A program made the translations under genes and the position numbers. Source: QKMZ01 sp012965515 (lineage in GTDB: Bacteria; Cyanobacteriota; Vampirovibrionia; Obscuribacterales; Obscuribacteraceae). From it: a stretch of 64,000 bases of DNA. Under the pieces are notes generated by a model. The model was given only the letters and a program-made list of their open reading frames with translations. It was not told where the DNA came from and made no database searches. Shown here piece by piece: positions 32,583 to 41,789 of this stretch (position 1 is its first letter; the number at the start of each line of letters is the position of its first letter). The DNA lies in the NCBI GenBank assembly GCA_937879965.1, contig CALFMP010000007.1, positions 1 through 64,000 of the forward strand, given 5' to 3'.

Positions 32583-34610
32583 CTAGTCGGCGATATCTCT
32601 CAGTATGCCAAAGCCTTTGTTGAGTATGCCTTTGATCTTTCGACCAGGTTTGCTGTTTGTTACCTTATCCAAACCGCGGTCTGCATACCTATTTGCGTAA
32701 CGCGTCGCATAGCGGCTGGCATATTGTTCAGTTCTTGAACTAGAAGAATACGATGTGGATTGCTGAATTGGCGGCGAAGCGAGAACCGGGGCGGGCTGAA
32801 CAACCGGCTGCGAAACAGACGGCGGCTGGTAGCTGCGAGCTGGAGCAGAAGTGCTTGACGGATAGGAATAATTGTTCGGTGATGGATTGTTTGAACCTGA
32901 AAAAGAAGAGCTTCTGCGTGAGGCCGTAGGATAGTAATCCTGCCATTTCTGCTGCGCCGGCTTGCGCTTCGGCGCCTTCTTCTTAGCAGGTGCGGATTTC
33001 TTCGCCACCACTGGTGCTGCGGGTTTAGAAGGAGTTATGTGTGCTTCTTCGATTGTCGGAGTCGGCGTTATCGAAGAAAACTGACTATCCGGAACGTGTT
33101 TCGGCGACGATGTCGTCATACCTGGACCGCTGCCGGCAGGTCCCGTCGGCTTGAAGTAGAGGAATCCTGCAATAGCCAACAATGCGGCGAGCGCTGCGCT
33201 GCCGATAGCAACTGATTTTTTGTTGACGACAATGGAAATCGTCTCGTCACGCTTATCAATTAGTGATGCGGTCTTGGGCTGTCCCGCCGGCTGCTGGCTT
33301 GAAGCCAAAGGTGGATTGGAGCCGGACGTAACGCCGGAATTCAAACTGAATGAAAAGTTGTTGGAGCCAGTATTCACACTCGCAACAGAAGGTTGAACAG
33401 GTGTTGCAGCGGCGGACGAAGTGGCAGACGAAGACGCAGAGGGAGTGCCTGCGTGAGGATTAGTCAGTTGATCTGTAATAACCGTTTTGTCGATCGGTAA
33501 AGCGCCAGTGTTCTCTGACAGATCACTCAACCAATCATCTGCATTCAAGTCTTTGGCAGCAATTCTCTCCGCCTCCAGAGGCAAAGTGTTCATGGGCAAA
33601 GTCGTTCGAGTTTGTGCCTTGATTTCCGCAGCGGCTTGCTCAAGGTCGTCCTTTAACTCATTCATGGACTGGTAACGATGTTCTCGATCTTTTGCCAAAC
33701 ATTTGAAGATGATGGCTTCCAATCTCTCGGGAATCTGCAATTCCGGACAGGCTTTTGAGAAACTCGCCGGCATTTCGCTAACCTGCCGGAACATTGTTTC
33801 GAGAGGATCGGTGCTTTCAAAAATAGGCTTTCCGGTTACCACCCGGTACATAACGGCGCCCAGTGAATAAATATCAGCACGCGCGTCCAGCTTTTTGCCC
33901 TGACACTGCTCGGGGCTCATGTATAGCGGGCTTCCGAACACCTCGCCGGTTCTGGTCAGGTTCTCAGCTTCGGGAGTCGATGGATTAAGAACTTTCGCAA
34001 TGCCGAAGTCGACAAGTTTTACAAACTCGCGACGACCTTCAAACTCCACAAGCATGATGTTGGACGGTTTCACATCCCGGTGAATGATGTCCTTCGAGTG
34101 CGCATGCGCAAGAGCAGAACTCATTTGCAAGAACATGTTGATCGCGCGCGGCACGGGAATTTGTTTTTCGCTATCAAGCAGCGAGGTCAAGTTGACGCCT
34201 TCAAGGAAGTCCATGACCATGTATGGCTGCCCTTGATTGGACACGCCAAAGTCATGAACATTCAAAATATTCGGATGTGAAAAGTTGCTTGCGGCGTGCG
34301 CTTCTACTTTAAAACGTTTGAGGGCATCAGCGTTTCCAACCATCTTTGTGTGCAAAATCTTGATTGCAACCGAGCGTTGCATCATCAGATGCGTTGCTCG
34401 GTAAACCATGCCCATGCCGCCACCACCAAGCACCTCTGTTATCTGAAAGCGATCGCAAAAAAGCGTGCCGACCATCGGGTCGCGAGGCACTTCCAGCACG
34501 GTCAGGACGATCCCGTCAACGGGGCAGTTGGTTAGCTCACCGCTATATTCTTTCTGGCAAACGATACACGCTTTGCGTTGTGTCCCGTTTACTTGCGCAG
34601 CATTATCCAT
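32583..34610 (-). CDS. Hanks-type Ser/Thr protein kinase with N-terminal zinc-ribbon-like motif
   Basis: This kinase has 675 residues. The N-terminus carries Cys15, Cys18 and Cys29 in CIVCQKEYSGELTNCPVDG, a probable zinc-ribbon half. The kinase domain is at about 51-325: VLGGGGMGMVYRAT, Lys in SVAIKILH, HRDVKPSNIML, DFGIAKVL, SPLYMSPEQ. A Ser/Thr/Ala-rich linker leads to a transmembrane segment at about 457-477 (SAALAALLAIAGFLYF). The outer C-terminal part (about 480-675) is low-complexity Pro/Ser/Lys/Tyr with no sensor domain; a Lys/Ala/Pro stretch (APAKKKAPKRKPAQQK) might bind an anionic wall polymer. It stands alone. Confidence 0.9.
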   Translation of the reverse strand: MDNAAQVNGTQRKACIVCQKEYSGELTNCPVDGIVLTVLEVPRDPMVGTLFCDRFQITEVLGGGGMGMVYRATHLMMQRSVAIKILHTKMVGNADALKRFKVEAHAASNFSHPNILNVHDFGVSNQGQPYMVMDFLEGVNLTSLLDSEKQIPVPRAINMFLQMSSALAHAHSKDIIHRDVKPSNIMLVEFEGRREFVKLVDFGIAKVLNPSTPEAENLTRTGEVFGSPLYMSPEQCQGKKLDARADIYSLGAVMYRVVTGKPIFESTDPLETMFRQVSEMPASFSKACPELQIPERLEAIIFKCLAKDREHRYQSMNELKDDLEQAAAEIKAQTRTTLPMNTLPLEAERIAAKDLNADDWLSDLSENTGALPIDKTVITDQLTNPHAGTPSASSSATSSAAATPVQPSVASVNTGSNNFSFSLNSGVTSGSNPPLASSQQPAGQPKTASLIDKRDETISIVVNKKSVAIGSAALAALLAIAGFLYFKPTGPAGSGPGMTTSSPKHVPDSQFSSITPTPTIEEAHITPSKPAAPVVAKKSAPAKKKAPKRKPAQQKWQDYYPTASRRSSSFSGSNNPSPNNYSYPSSTSAPARSYQPPSVSQPVVQPAPVLASPPIQQSTSYSSSSRTEQYASRYATRYANRYADRGLDKVTNSKPGRKIKGILNKGFGILRDIAD

Positions 34611-34834
34611 ATGTAGTAATCAGTCCGTAGTTTCTATTCGTTGCTACCAGGACTCCACACGTTATTAGACACAAGTCGGCGAAAAAATGTTTCGCATTTG
34701 TCCGATCGTTTTAGAGGCCTTCCCGGAATCCAAATTCTATCTGCCCACATCTCTCTACTTGCCCAGCGGTGGCAGCAAAATCAAAGATACCGGCGCGAAA
34801 ATACAAAAACTTGAGCTCCCATCACCCGTTCGGG

Positions 34835-36358
34835 CTATTGCTTGGACTTTTCGCCATTTCCGGCAACATCGAAGCCGGGGCGAGATTCTACATTCCTCTT
34901 CATTTCAAGGTCGAACGTAACCCGCGGCAAATCAGCGTTTTCCGGGAATTTCGGAATTTCGTACTGTTTCACAAGCTCAACGGCGTTCAGCGCGCACTGT
35001 TTGAAATTGGTCTCCGAATCAACGTTTCGGGCAACATTGTCTGCTGGCAGGAAGTCCTCGACTTGAGCCGAAAGATTGCGATCTTTAGTGACAGTGACTC
35101 GAACTGTCGCCACTCCGGGTCCAACGTCTACGCTTTGCCAACGTGCATAAATAGCACCAGCGACTCGGTGGTACCAGTCGTTCCATGTCGGAGCGACTGT
35201 GGCGTTAAGCGACGGCAGAAGCAAAGCGTCTGCATGCAGAGGTGTCTCCTGTGCCACGACAGGCTCAGCGAATTCGCCACCACCGCCCGGGGTCAGCTTA
35301 CCGGCATGAGCAAGTAATCCGTTATTGGTGGCAGCGGAATACTGCCCGCCCAGCGTTTCTTTTCTGTAGCCCGGCACCATGATTGATACTTCGTATCCCG
35401 GCGCATAAGTGACAACACCGCTGCGCGACTGTGTGTGAGTCAGAAGCCCGCCAGGCGTAAAATCTGATACCGAGCCTCTTTTCTCTGTGACTTTCTTCAC
35501 TTCATATCCGGGGACATAAGATGTGACTCCGTCCTTTGTCACCGGGTCGCCCTGTGTTTTGAAGCCAAAACCACCGGTCATCGGTCCACCGCGCAGGCCC
35601 ATCCCAGGCCCAAACATTTGAACCTTAAAGCCGGATTGCTCAGAATTGGCTCTCGAAACTTCGTAGCCTGGAACGTATGACGTTACACCGCTATGACTTT
35701 GCCATTGTCGCGATTCGTAGCGAGGCGCTATCTCGGTGACGCCCTTGGTAGTTGAACCCGGCGTCACTGAATAGGTCGGATCGAACGTCATGACTCCGTT
35801 TCTAGGCGTCAGCGTGTAACTCGAAATTGGAGGGATCGGATGAGTAGCCCAACCCGCTGCCGCATTGAGCGGGCTTCCCGGTCTACCAAACGGAGTCGGC
35901 GTGGCTTGCCCGGGAAGAAAATGCTGATTGCCGGCAAATTGATTCACCTGTCCAGCCATAGGCTGATTTCCGTTGACGCCGGTACGAAACCCGCGGTTTT
36001 TGTCGGAAGCGCCAGGCAAGAGAATAAGCGAAGGATTGAGAGCGGCTTCATCCTTGATAGAACCGTTGAGAAGGCGAGTGCCCCCTTGAAGCATGGTCTG
36101 CTGAGCACCGCCGGTTAAAACTTGCTGTTGAGCACCACCCTGTAAGGTGCGCTGCTCAACATCACCCTGCAAAATTTGCTCAACCGTACTGCCGGTCAGG
36201 CCTTGCTGTTCCGCTTTCCCTTTGAGCGTTTCCTGCTCAGCCTGTCCCTCCAGAGCAAAAACACCGTTAGCCTGCAATACTGCCTGCAGGAGCGCCAAAA
36301 CCAAGCCAGAGGAAACAAGTGAGACTTTGGACTTCGTTTGCAATTGACGATTCTGCAT
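34835..36358 (-). CDS. Exported repeat protein with TonB-like C-terminal domain
   Basis: This 507-residue protein has a signal peptide (about 1-35; SLVSSGLVLALLQAVLQANG). It is followed by six to seven tandem nonapeptides of the form L-x-G-x-x-x-Q-x-x (about 36-95; LEGQAEQET, LKGKAEQQG, LQGDVEQRT, LTGGAQQTM). A Gly/Pro-rich middle holds three copies of GVxxYxPGYEV (about 225, 280 and 320). The C-terminus (about 395-490) has the look of a TonB/TolA-type domain (YHRVAGAIYARWQ, ATVRVTVTKDRNLSAQVEDF, ALNAVELVKQYEIPKFPE). It is probably periplasmic or envelope-associated. The specific role is unknown. Confidence 0.75.
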   Translation of the reverse strand: MQNRQLQTKSKVSLVSSGLVLALLQAVLQANGVFALEGQAEQETLKGKAEQQGLTGSTVEQILQGDVEQRTLQGGAQQQVLTGGAQQTMLQGGTRLLNGSIKDEAALNPSLILLPGASDKNRGFRTGVNGNQPMAGQVNQFAGNQHFLPGQATPTPFGRPGSPLNAAAGWATHPIPPISSYTLTPRNGVMTFDPTYSVTPGSTTKGVTEIAPRYESRQWQSHSGVTSYVPGYEVSRANSEQSGFKVQMFGPGMGLRGGPMTGGFGFKTQGDPVTKDGVTSYVPGYEVKKVTEKRGSVSDFTPGGLLTHTQSRSGVVTYAPGYEVSIMVPGYRKETLGGQYSAATNNGLLAHAGKLTPGGGGEFAEPVVAQETPLHADALLLPSLNATVAPTWNDWYHRVAGAIYARWQSVDVGPGVATVRVTVTKDRNLSAQVEDFLPADNVARNVDSETNFKQCALNAVELVKQYEIPKFPENADLPRVTFDLEMKRNVESRPGFDVAGNGEKSKQ

Positions 36359-37154
36359 ATGGAGCTCAAGGAGAGGGAAACGGACTTTATGAGCCAGGCG
36401 TAATCTAGTATTGCCACAATAGCAAAACCCAAAACTGCGGCTCTCGAGTAAAAAGTCTGAAAGCGCTCATTGCCTGGGTTAATTGAGCAGCGATCCTGCC
36501 AAGCATCGCGTAATAAATCCTTCGTTATTCAAGGTTCAATCTCTTCCCGCATGAAGAAATCACACGGCTAGCCCGAAAAAACGAAGATTCTCCCTAAAGG
36601 CAGGATAGGCCCATGCCTGAGAGAAATTAACCAGCCTTGCCAGAAGTAGCGTTGGACTTAGGCAATGGATAATTCTTCGAATTAATGCCAAAGGCGAGCG
36701 AAAATCGTCTCTCACAATTGCAGGTTAATTCGCTAGTTTTTACGCCTGACCCAACTGGGCTGGCAAGTCATAATTGTGTCGAGCCTCTCACAAGTGAAAA
36801 GCACAGCCATAACTGTTTTGCATCAAAGCAGACATCGGAACGTGACACTATATGTGGTGCTGCCATAACATCGGTGTTTACTAGCAATTTCGTCTCGCAT
36901 CATGTATGCTGCATTAAAGGTCAGTTTGACGGGTGTTTTGTCGCTTTTATTAGACAAAGCGCATAAACATTCGTGGAGATGATATTACGCTCACAGTGAG
37001 CTTTTATTTCTTCACGAAACGCTATAGGTATACCTATCAGACTATACTCATCCAACAAGCGGTTTCCAGTATGTAGGGATCTGTCAAACCGCCCGTCTGG
37101 CTTTTAACCTCGGCTCAGACTTACTTACTCCCTGAGCATCACGAGGTAGGGCAC
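36359..37154. promoter_or_regulatory. Long non-coding region with ATAGGTATACCTAT palindrome before desaturase
   Basis: This stretch of almost 800 nt lies between the divergent repeat-protein and desaturase genes and shows no convincing gene; a 93-codon frame at 36685 lacks a ribosome site and has no protein-like composition. A perfect 14-bp palindrome (37024-37037) sits just before TATACT (37043-37048), a good -10 box, so it overlaps the spacer and -35 region of the likely desaturase promoter and could be an operator. No known riboswitch was recognised in the rest. Confidence 0.5.
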
Positions 37155-38000
37155 TTGGAATCAGTTGTCTCTTTTTGCGGGCTGACGTTCGTCTTTTACC
37201 TCTGGCACATGTTCGGAGTAACGATCGGGCTCCACAGACTCCTTTCCCATCGCGCTTTTACTTGCCCAAAATTCGTTGAATACTTCTTCGTTTTCGGCGC
37301 CTATTTCGCTTTCCACGGGTCTCCCGTCTGGTGGGCGACAATTCACCGCGCTCACCACCGATATTCCGACCAACCGCTCGACCCTCACACCCCAAGAAAC
37401 GGCGTTTTCTCCTCATACGCGTTCTATCGCGAGTGGCACTATCCCGAGCACATCAATCCGCGCGTCCAGAGCAAAGACCTCCTCAGAGACCCGCTCTACA
37501 GATTTTTGGAATCAGGCGCTGACTGGAAGCTCGGCTATGCCATGAACGTCTTCAGCAGCTTGCTTTTCCGCATCATACTCTGGGCAGCTTTCGGACCGAT
37601 CGTCGCAGGCGCCAGTATGCTTGCAGGTTTGATGGCTTTGAACTCCCCCCTGATTTTGAACATCATCTGCCACATGCCGCAGTGGGGCTACAAAAACTTC
37701 AATATCAAAGACGACAGCATGAACAATTGGCTGATGGCGATTATCTGCGTCGGAGACGGGTGGCACAACAATCACCATGCCGTTCCTGGTTCCAGTAATA
37801 TGGGCATCAAGCCGTGGGAAATCGACCCTTCATATTTGCTCCTTAAGGGACTGCAAAAAATCGGGCTGGTCGGCACCATCAATGATTCCCTTGCCAACGA
37901 AAAGCCGCATCCGATTCCAGTAGCAGCGGTCGTCGGCTCCGGTCGCGCCTCTGCAAGACCGCACAGAAAGCGCGAAAAGCCAGTCAGCATCATAAGATAG
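37155..38000 (+). CDS. Acyl-lipid/acyl-CoA delta-9-type fatty acid desaturase
   Basis: This 281-residue integral-membrane diiron desaturase has all three histidine boxes: HRLLSH, HRAHH and HNNHH, separated by hydrophobic segments. It introduces a double bond into saturated acyl chains using O2 and electrons from a ferredoxin or cytochrome. The start appears to be TTG after GAGGTAGG; there is no ATG between it and the in-frame stop at 37074, and the N-terminal region is a little shorter than in many family members. The C-terminus is basic. Control by temperature or lipid signals through the upstream palindrome is plausible but inferred. Confidence 0.9.
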   Translation: MESVVSFCGLTFVFYLWHMFGVTIGLHRLLSHRAFTCPKFVEYFFVFGAYFAFHGSPVWWATIHRAHHRYSDQPLDPHTPRNGVFSSYAFYREWHYPEHINPRVQSKDLLRDPLYRFLESGADWKLGYAMNVFSSLLFRIILWAAFGPIVAGASMLAGLMALNSPLILNIICHMPQWGYKNFNIKDDSMNNWLMAIICVGDGWHNNHHAVPGSSNMGIKPWEIDPSYLLLKGLQKIGLVGTINDSLANEKPHPIPVAAVVGSGRASARPHRKREKPVSIIR

Positions 38001-38288
38001 AGACTTGAGAGAAAACATTTTGGTCCGCCAAATGCTGTAAGGCGCCTGTGTCTTTTCAGCAGGTAGCCATCCTAAATCCTTGCCCACCCGGGTAGAGTGA
38101 ACCACTGGCCTCAAGGCATGGCCCATCTAGCTTCACAGACATGACTGACCGCGAATGCGTGCTCAGCACCTGTGAAGAAAGTGGCCTGTGCCAAAAAACG
38201 AGGAATTATTAAATGGTTTGGGTATATAGGAGGGGGCAGCCGGGGGGTTGCTTGTGGTCACTTGGGGTTGAATACAAAATCAAAGGTC

Positions 38289-39077
38289 ATGGCATCGAAT
38301 AAAGACGAACACCAGGAATGGGTGATTAAGGACAATTTTTTCCATCGAGGCGTTTCAAACGTGCGCAACACTTTGCACGGAAACGCTGAAGCTGCGCAGC
38401 GCGCAATGGAATTGGTGAAGGCAAAACAAGCTCAGAATGCGCAGCAATTGGTGGCGCAAACTGGCGCGCACCCGGTTCAAGCAGCGGCAGGCTATAGTGC
38501 TGCCACAGCCCCAAACAGTGCAAAACCATGCCAATGCCAGAACATGTCCGATGAGGAATCGGAAAAACGTGCATTGCACGATCCGACACTGCCGGTGCTG
38601 AAGTTCCGTTACGTGTTGAATCGCCTTCGCTCTGAAGTCAAACGAGCGGCTCGTTATGGACACACCACCTCGGTAATGATTGTTTCCATTGACGATTTTG
38701 CAACCTTGCCGCAGCGCTTCGGCAATTTTGCCGAAATGGTGCAAAACGAAGTCCTACTTGCTGCCAGCCAGCGCTTTTCGGCAATTATTCGTCGGGATGT
38801 AGACCTGCTTGGGCGCTATCTCAATGAGCGCTTCATCATCGTCTTGCCTGAAACATCGGCAGAACAGGCTCAGCAATTCGCCGAGCGCATAAGAGCAGCC
38901 ATAGAAGGCACATGCCTCGATCATATGTGGCACAAAGTCACCTTCACGGTTAGTCTCGGCATTTGCACTTCCACCGGTGAGACATTGCCGGCAGAAGAGA
39001 TGATCATGCAAGCTGACGGCGCCGCCGAGATGATTGAAAAACGAGGCGGCAACGGCGTGCACACTATTGCATTCTAG
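38289..39077 (+). CDS. Degenerate GGDEF-domain protein
   Basis: This protein has 262 residues. An N-terminal helical, Gln/Ala-rich part (about 1-85) includes a CQCQ motif. The C-terminal part (about 95-255) folds as a diguanylate-cyclase-like GGDEF domain: DPTLPVLKFRYVLNRLRSEV, MIVSIDDFATLPQRFG, TFTVSLGICTS. The signature GG(D/E)EF is replaced by LNERF, so cyclic-di-GMP synthesis is not expected; it may bind GTP or serve as an interaction module. The reading frame is open further upstream (GTG at 38172), but the ATG here is the only standard start; the ribosome site AAAGG is rather close. Confidence 0.8.
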   Translation: MASNKDEHQEWVIKDNFFHRGVSNVRNTLHGNAEAAQRAMELVKAKQAQNAQQLVAQTGAHPVQAAAGYSAATAPNSAKPCQCQNMSDEESEKRALHDPTLPVLKFRYVLNRLRSEVKRAARYGHTTSVMIVSIDDFATLPQRFGNFAEMVQNEVLLAASQRFSAIIRRDVDLLGRYLNERFIIVLPETSAEQAQQFAERIRAAIEGTCLDHMWHKVTFTVSLGICTSTGETLPAEEMIMQADGAAEMIEKRGGNGVHTIAF

Positions 39078-39112
39078 AACCGCACCGGCCACGGTGGCAG
39101 ATTTGATTTAAA

Positions 39113-40009
39113 ATGCAAGACGTCCTGACTTACACCTGCGTTGCACTCTTCGTATGGCTGTTTGCCAGTGCCATTCGCGGGCGCCATGAATTCTGGTCGG
39201 CAGAAGTGTTGAAAGTGCGAGAGGGCGGCTATGTTCCGCCGGAGCCTTATTTCCTAACCAACATTCTCTGCCGATTTGTGTGTTTCACTCTCGGATTTCT
39301 GGAAGTAGGTCCGATCAAAATTGTCGGAAAAGAGCGCCTGCCAGCGCACGGGCCGCGCATTATCGCACCGTTTCATATCGATGCCGGTGATGCCTCGATT
39401 GTATCGGCGCTTATCGGCATCTCACCGATGTATTATCTGATTCGTACGACAGAAGTGCTGGGCTATCGTGGCTGGATAGCTACAATGACAGGCGCGATTG
39501 CCGTCGATGAGGAATCGCAGGAAGGCCGCACACGCGCATTCAAGGCAGCAGTTACTGCACTGTCTTCCGGCGGTCCACACGCGCAATTAGTGATTTTTCC
39601 GCAGGGACAGCTGGTCCCGGACGAAATAATTCGCCGCAGAGACTTCAAATCGGGCACCATGACGATTGCAAAAATCTGTGCCAGAAAGAGAAAGGAACCG
39701 ATTTGGATAGTACCTGTAGGTGTTCACTACAAAACAGATCCGGCGCAAGCAACTCTCTTTCAAAAGATTGTCCAAGGGCTCGGTTTCAAAAAATTTCGCA
39801 ATCTATTTGGACATCAAAATTACGGAGCGTTTGCTGTTGTGGGCAAGCCATTCAAGGTCACACCGAAAGCGCCCGATCTAGATGAGATTTGCCGCGGCTT
39901 AGCACTAGATGACGACGCCGAAAAGGCTACCGATATGTACGTTAAGCGACTTTCTTTGTTGCAAAAATCGGCGCTCAAACAGAGCAGCAAGAAGCTCCTC
40001 AAGCGCTGA
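39113..40009 (+). CDS. 1-acyl-glycerol-3-phosphate acyltransferase-like protein (PlsC family)
   Basis: This 298-residue protein has an N-terminal membrane segment (LTYTCVALFVWLFASAI). The PlsC acyltransferase core contains the HX4D catalytic motif in PFHIDAGDAS and a glycerol-phosphate-binding motif FPQGQLV in place of the usual FPEG. It transfers an acyl chain to lysophosphatidate or a related acceptor in membrane lipid synthesis. It follows the GGDEF-like gene by 35 nt and lies near the desaturase, a small lipid-linked cluster. Confidence 0.85.
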   Translation: MQDVLTYTCVALFVWLFASAIRGRHEFWSAEVLKVREGGYVPPEPYFLTNILCRFVCFTLGFLEVGPIKIVGKERLPAHGPRIIAPFHIDAGDASIVSALIGISPMYYLIRTTEVLGYRGWIATMTGAIAVDEESQEGRTRAFKAAVTALSSGGPHAQLVIFPQGQLVPDEIIRRRDFKSGTMTIAKICARKRKEPIWIVPVGVHYKTDPAQATLFQKIVQGLGFKKFRNLFGHQNYGAFAVVGKPFKVTPKAPDLDEICRGLALDDDAEKATDMYVKRLSLLQKSALKQSSKKLLKR

Positions 40010-40028
40010 CAGGTCCTTGAAGTACGAC

Positions 40029-40523
40029 CTACTTTTTGCTCTTTTTCATCCAACCCTGCTTTGCAAGGAAATCATCGTAAAGCTCTTGCTGCGCCGGTTG
40101 CAACAATTTGCGCACTCTTAAACGCATAAGCAAATACTGGTCGTTGATCTCGCCTCTAATTTGGCCCAATTCCCGCTGCGAACAAAGAAGATCCTCTGCC
40201 GATGCGCCTGTCGCCATACCGGACAAGAACACTGCTTGTTTTTCTTTGAACTTCTTACGCAGCGGTTCAATCGTCGGCCTGAGTTCTTCGACAATTGCCG
40301 TTATCTTCTTGCGCTGGTCCTCATTTGCTTTCACAGCATCCAAGATCATAGGAGTGTAGTAACCATACGGCTTTTCGAAACCGTCATTTGCAGCCGGTTT
40401 TGACTCACCGGCGCCGACAGGCATATGCCATACCACTAGCCCGATAAACAAGCACAGGTACATTCCAACAATAAATGATTTAGTCACTCTTTCGAACATC
40501 AGCAGCCCAAAGCGAACGAACAT
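40029..40523 (-). CDS. Exported/anchored LTXXQ-type (Spy/CpxP-like) protein
   Basis: This protein of about 164 residues has a signal or anchor (about 10-35; FIVGMYLCLFIGLVVWHMPVGAG). A helical mature part resembles the Spy/CpxP envelope chaperone family: VKANEDQRKKITAIVEELRP, PLRKKFKEKQAVFL, LLQPAQQELYDDFL. These proteins bind unfolded proteins or metals in the periplasm. The start could also be the ATG at 40499; neither has a clear ribosome site, and the frame stays open upstream to 40643. Confidence 0.7.
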   Translation of the reverse strand: MFVRFGLLMFERVTKSFIVGMYLCLFIGLVVWHMPVGAGESKPAANDGFEKPYGYYTPMILDAVKANEDQRKKITAIVEELRPTIEPLRKKFKEKQAVFLSGMATGASAEDLLCSQRELGQIRGEINDQYLLMRLRVRKLLQPAQQELYDDFLAKQGWMKKSKK

Positions 40524-40944
40524 CGTTTCTAAGTGTATAGATGTATTTGTTGACGGCCGTCTATTAGAAATGTGCCCAAACCTTGGAAAAGACCGACATT
40601 TGACTTCCCAAACAGACAAAAAGGTCGCGAAAATTGCTTTCAAGCTGCCTTTTGTCGCATTTATTGGACGGATGACACTCTTTTCACCACCTTATCAGAA
40701 TGTCGTCTGCTCCCCTCCGTTCTGCGATTGGAAAGCTTTAAATTGAACCCACCAATGCCCGCGTCGGCTAGCAACAGTAAAGAAGGTGATTAAAGCGGCG
40801 GCAATCTACTGGAGTGCGTGGGCAAGCATCACATACGGTGCCGTTACCGAATATACTTCTTCCTTAATATGAAAAGAAAAGCTTTACCACTGGGCTTAAC
40901 CAGGAACGCAGGTCCCTGGAGAAAAATTGCAACGCGCTCTTAGC

Positions 40945-41481
40945 TTACCAGCCGATCCAGCACCAGAGGTACTTCTCCAGCTCTATCTCGTCCCGAATTT
41001 CAATACCGTAATTGCCGACAAGCGGAATTGTCGGCTTGATTTTGCGGCTTTGGTCAATTGCATTGATGTGCACTGCACACATAACATAGCCGCGACGCTG
41101 ATAGAATCTCAATCCATCAATATTGTCGTTGGTGGTAATCATCCACATGCGACTGCACGCCTGCTTACGAGCCTCATCCTCAACCGCTTCAATCAATGAA
41201 GTACCGACGCCATGCCATTGAGAAAGGGCATCAAGAGTGATAAGTTCGCATTCTGCATCGCTTATGTGATAGGTAGCAACTCCCACCGGTTTGCCGCTCT
41301 CGTAAGCAATGAAGCCCGGAAGCTTCGCAGGCTCGTATGTGACGCCGCGGGTGACGACAAAGCGCCCGCTCCATATCTCCTTCATCTTCTGATTCAGCCA
41401 CTCTCGGTGTTCGTCGCCGATTGGCTTTATCTCCAGGCTTGATGACGGCTTCGATGCTGCCGCGCGTTCTGTGGTCTGCAT
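40945..41481 (-). CDS. GNAT-family N-acetyltransferase
   Basis: This 178-residue cytoplasmic acetyltransferase has strand LPGFIAYESGKPVGVATY, the acetyl-CoA loop region LDALSQWHGVGTSLIEAVEDEA, and the late NIDGLRFYQRRGYV helix-strand signature. The Q/R-x-x-G-x-G/A motif reads QWHGVG. The start ATG follows AAGGAG at 9 nt. Substrate is unknown. It stands alone and differs from the membrane-tethered GNAT at 12609. Confidence 0.9.
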   Translation of the reverse strand: MQTTERAAASKPSSSLEIKPIGDEHREWLNQKMKEIWSGRFVVTRGVTYEPAKLPGFIAYESGKPVGVATYHISDAECELITLDALSQWHGVGTSLIEAVEDEARKQACSRMWMITTNDNIDGLRFYQRRGYVMCAVHINAIDQSRKIKPTIPLVGNYGIEIRDEIELEKYLWCWIGW

Positions 41482-41789
41482 AAGACTGTGCTCCTTGATG
41501 AAGCCGCCCTTTGTAGAAGTCTACAGGGAGGAAGACGCCAGAGGGATGCCGCGAAGCGTATGTTCTAATTACTTTTTGATCGTAACACGCAAGGACTTTG
41601 AAAAGCCCTGTTCCTAAGTTATTAGAAGGGTTGCCGGGGCACTTTATGTACTAGTCGGATTTCCAGCGGTTCCTATATATGAACTCGAGAAAGCAATTCC
41701 ATTTGAACTCGGCAGATTAATTCGTAGCGAAGAATTGAACTTTTTTGCCGCCAATTACGTATTTAAAAATATGCCCGTTGCATTCTTAG
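41482..41789. other. Non-coding intergenic region
   Basis: These 308 nt separate the divergent GNAT and DUF1800 genes and presumably hold both promoters. They are AT-rich toward the plus-strand gene (tatttaaaaatatg). No RNA gene, repeat family or strong hairpin was recognised. Confidence 0.5.

Noticed and set aside
36685..36966. 93-codon frame in the long intergenic region
   Set aside because: No ribosome site, no recognisable domain, Ser/Thr/Cys-rich random-looking composition.
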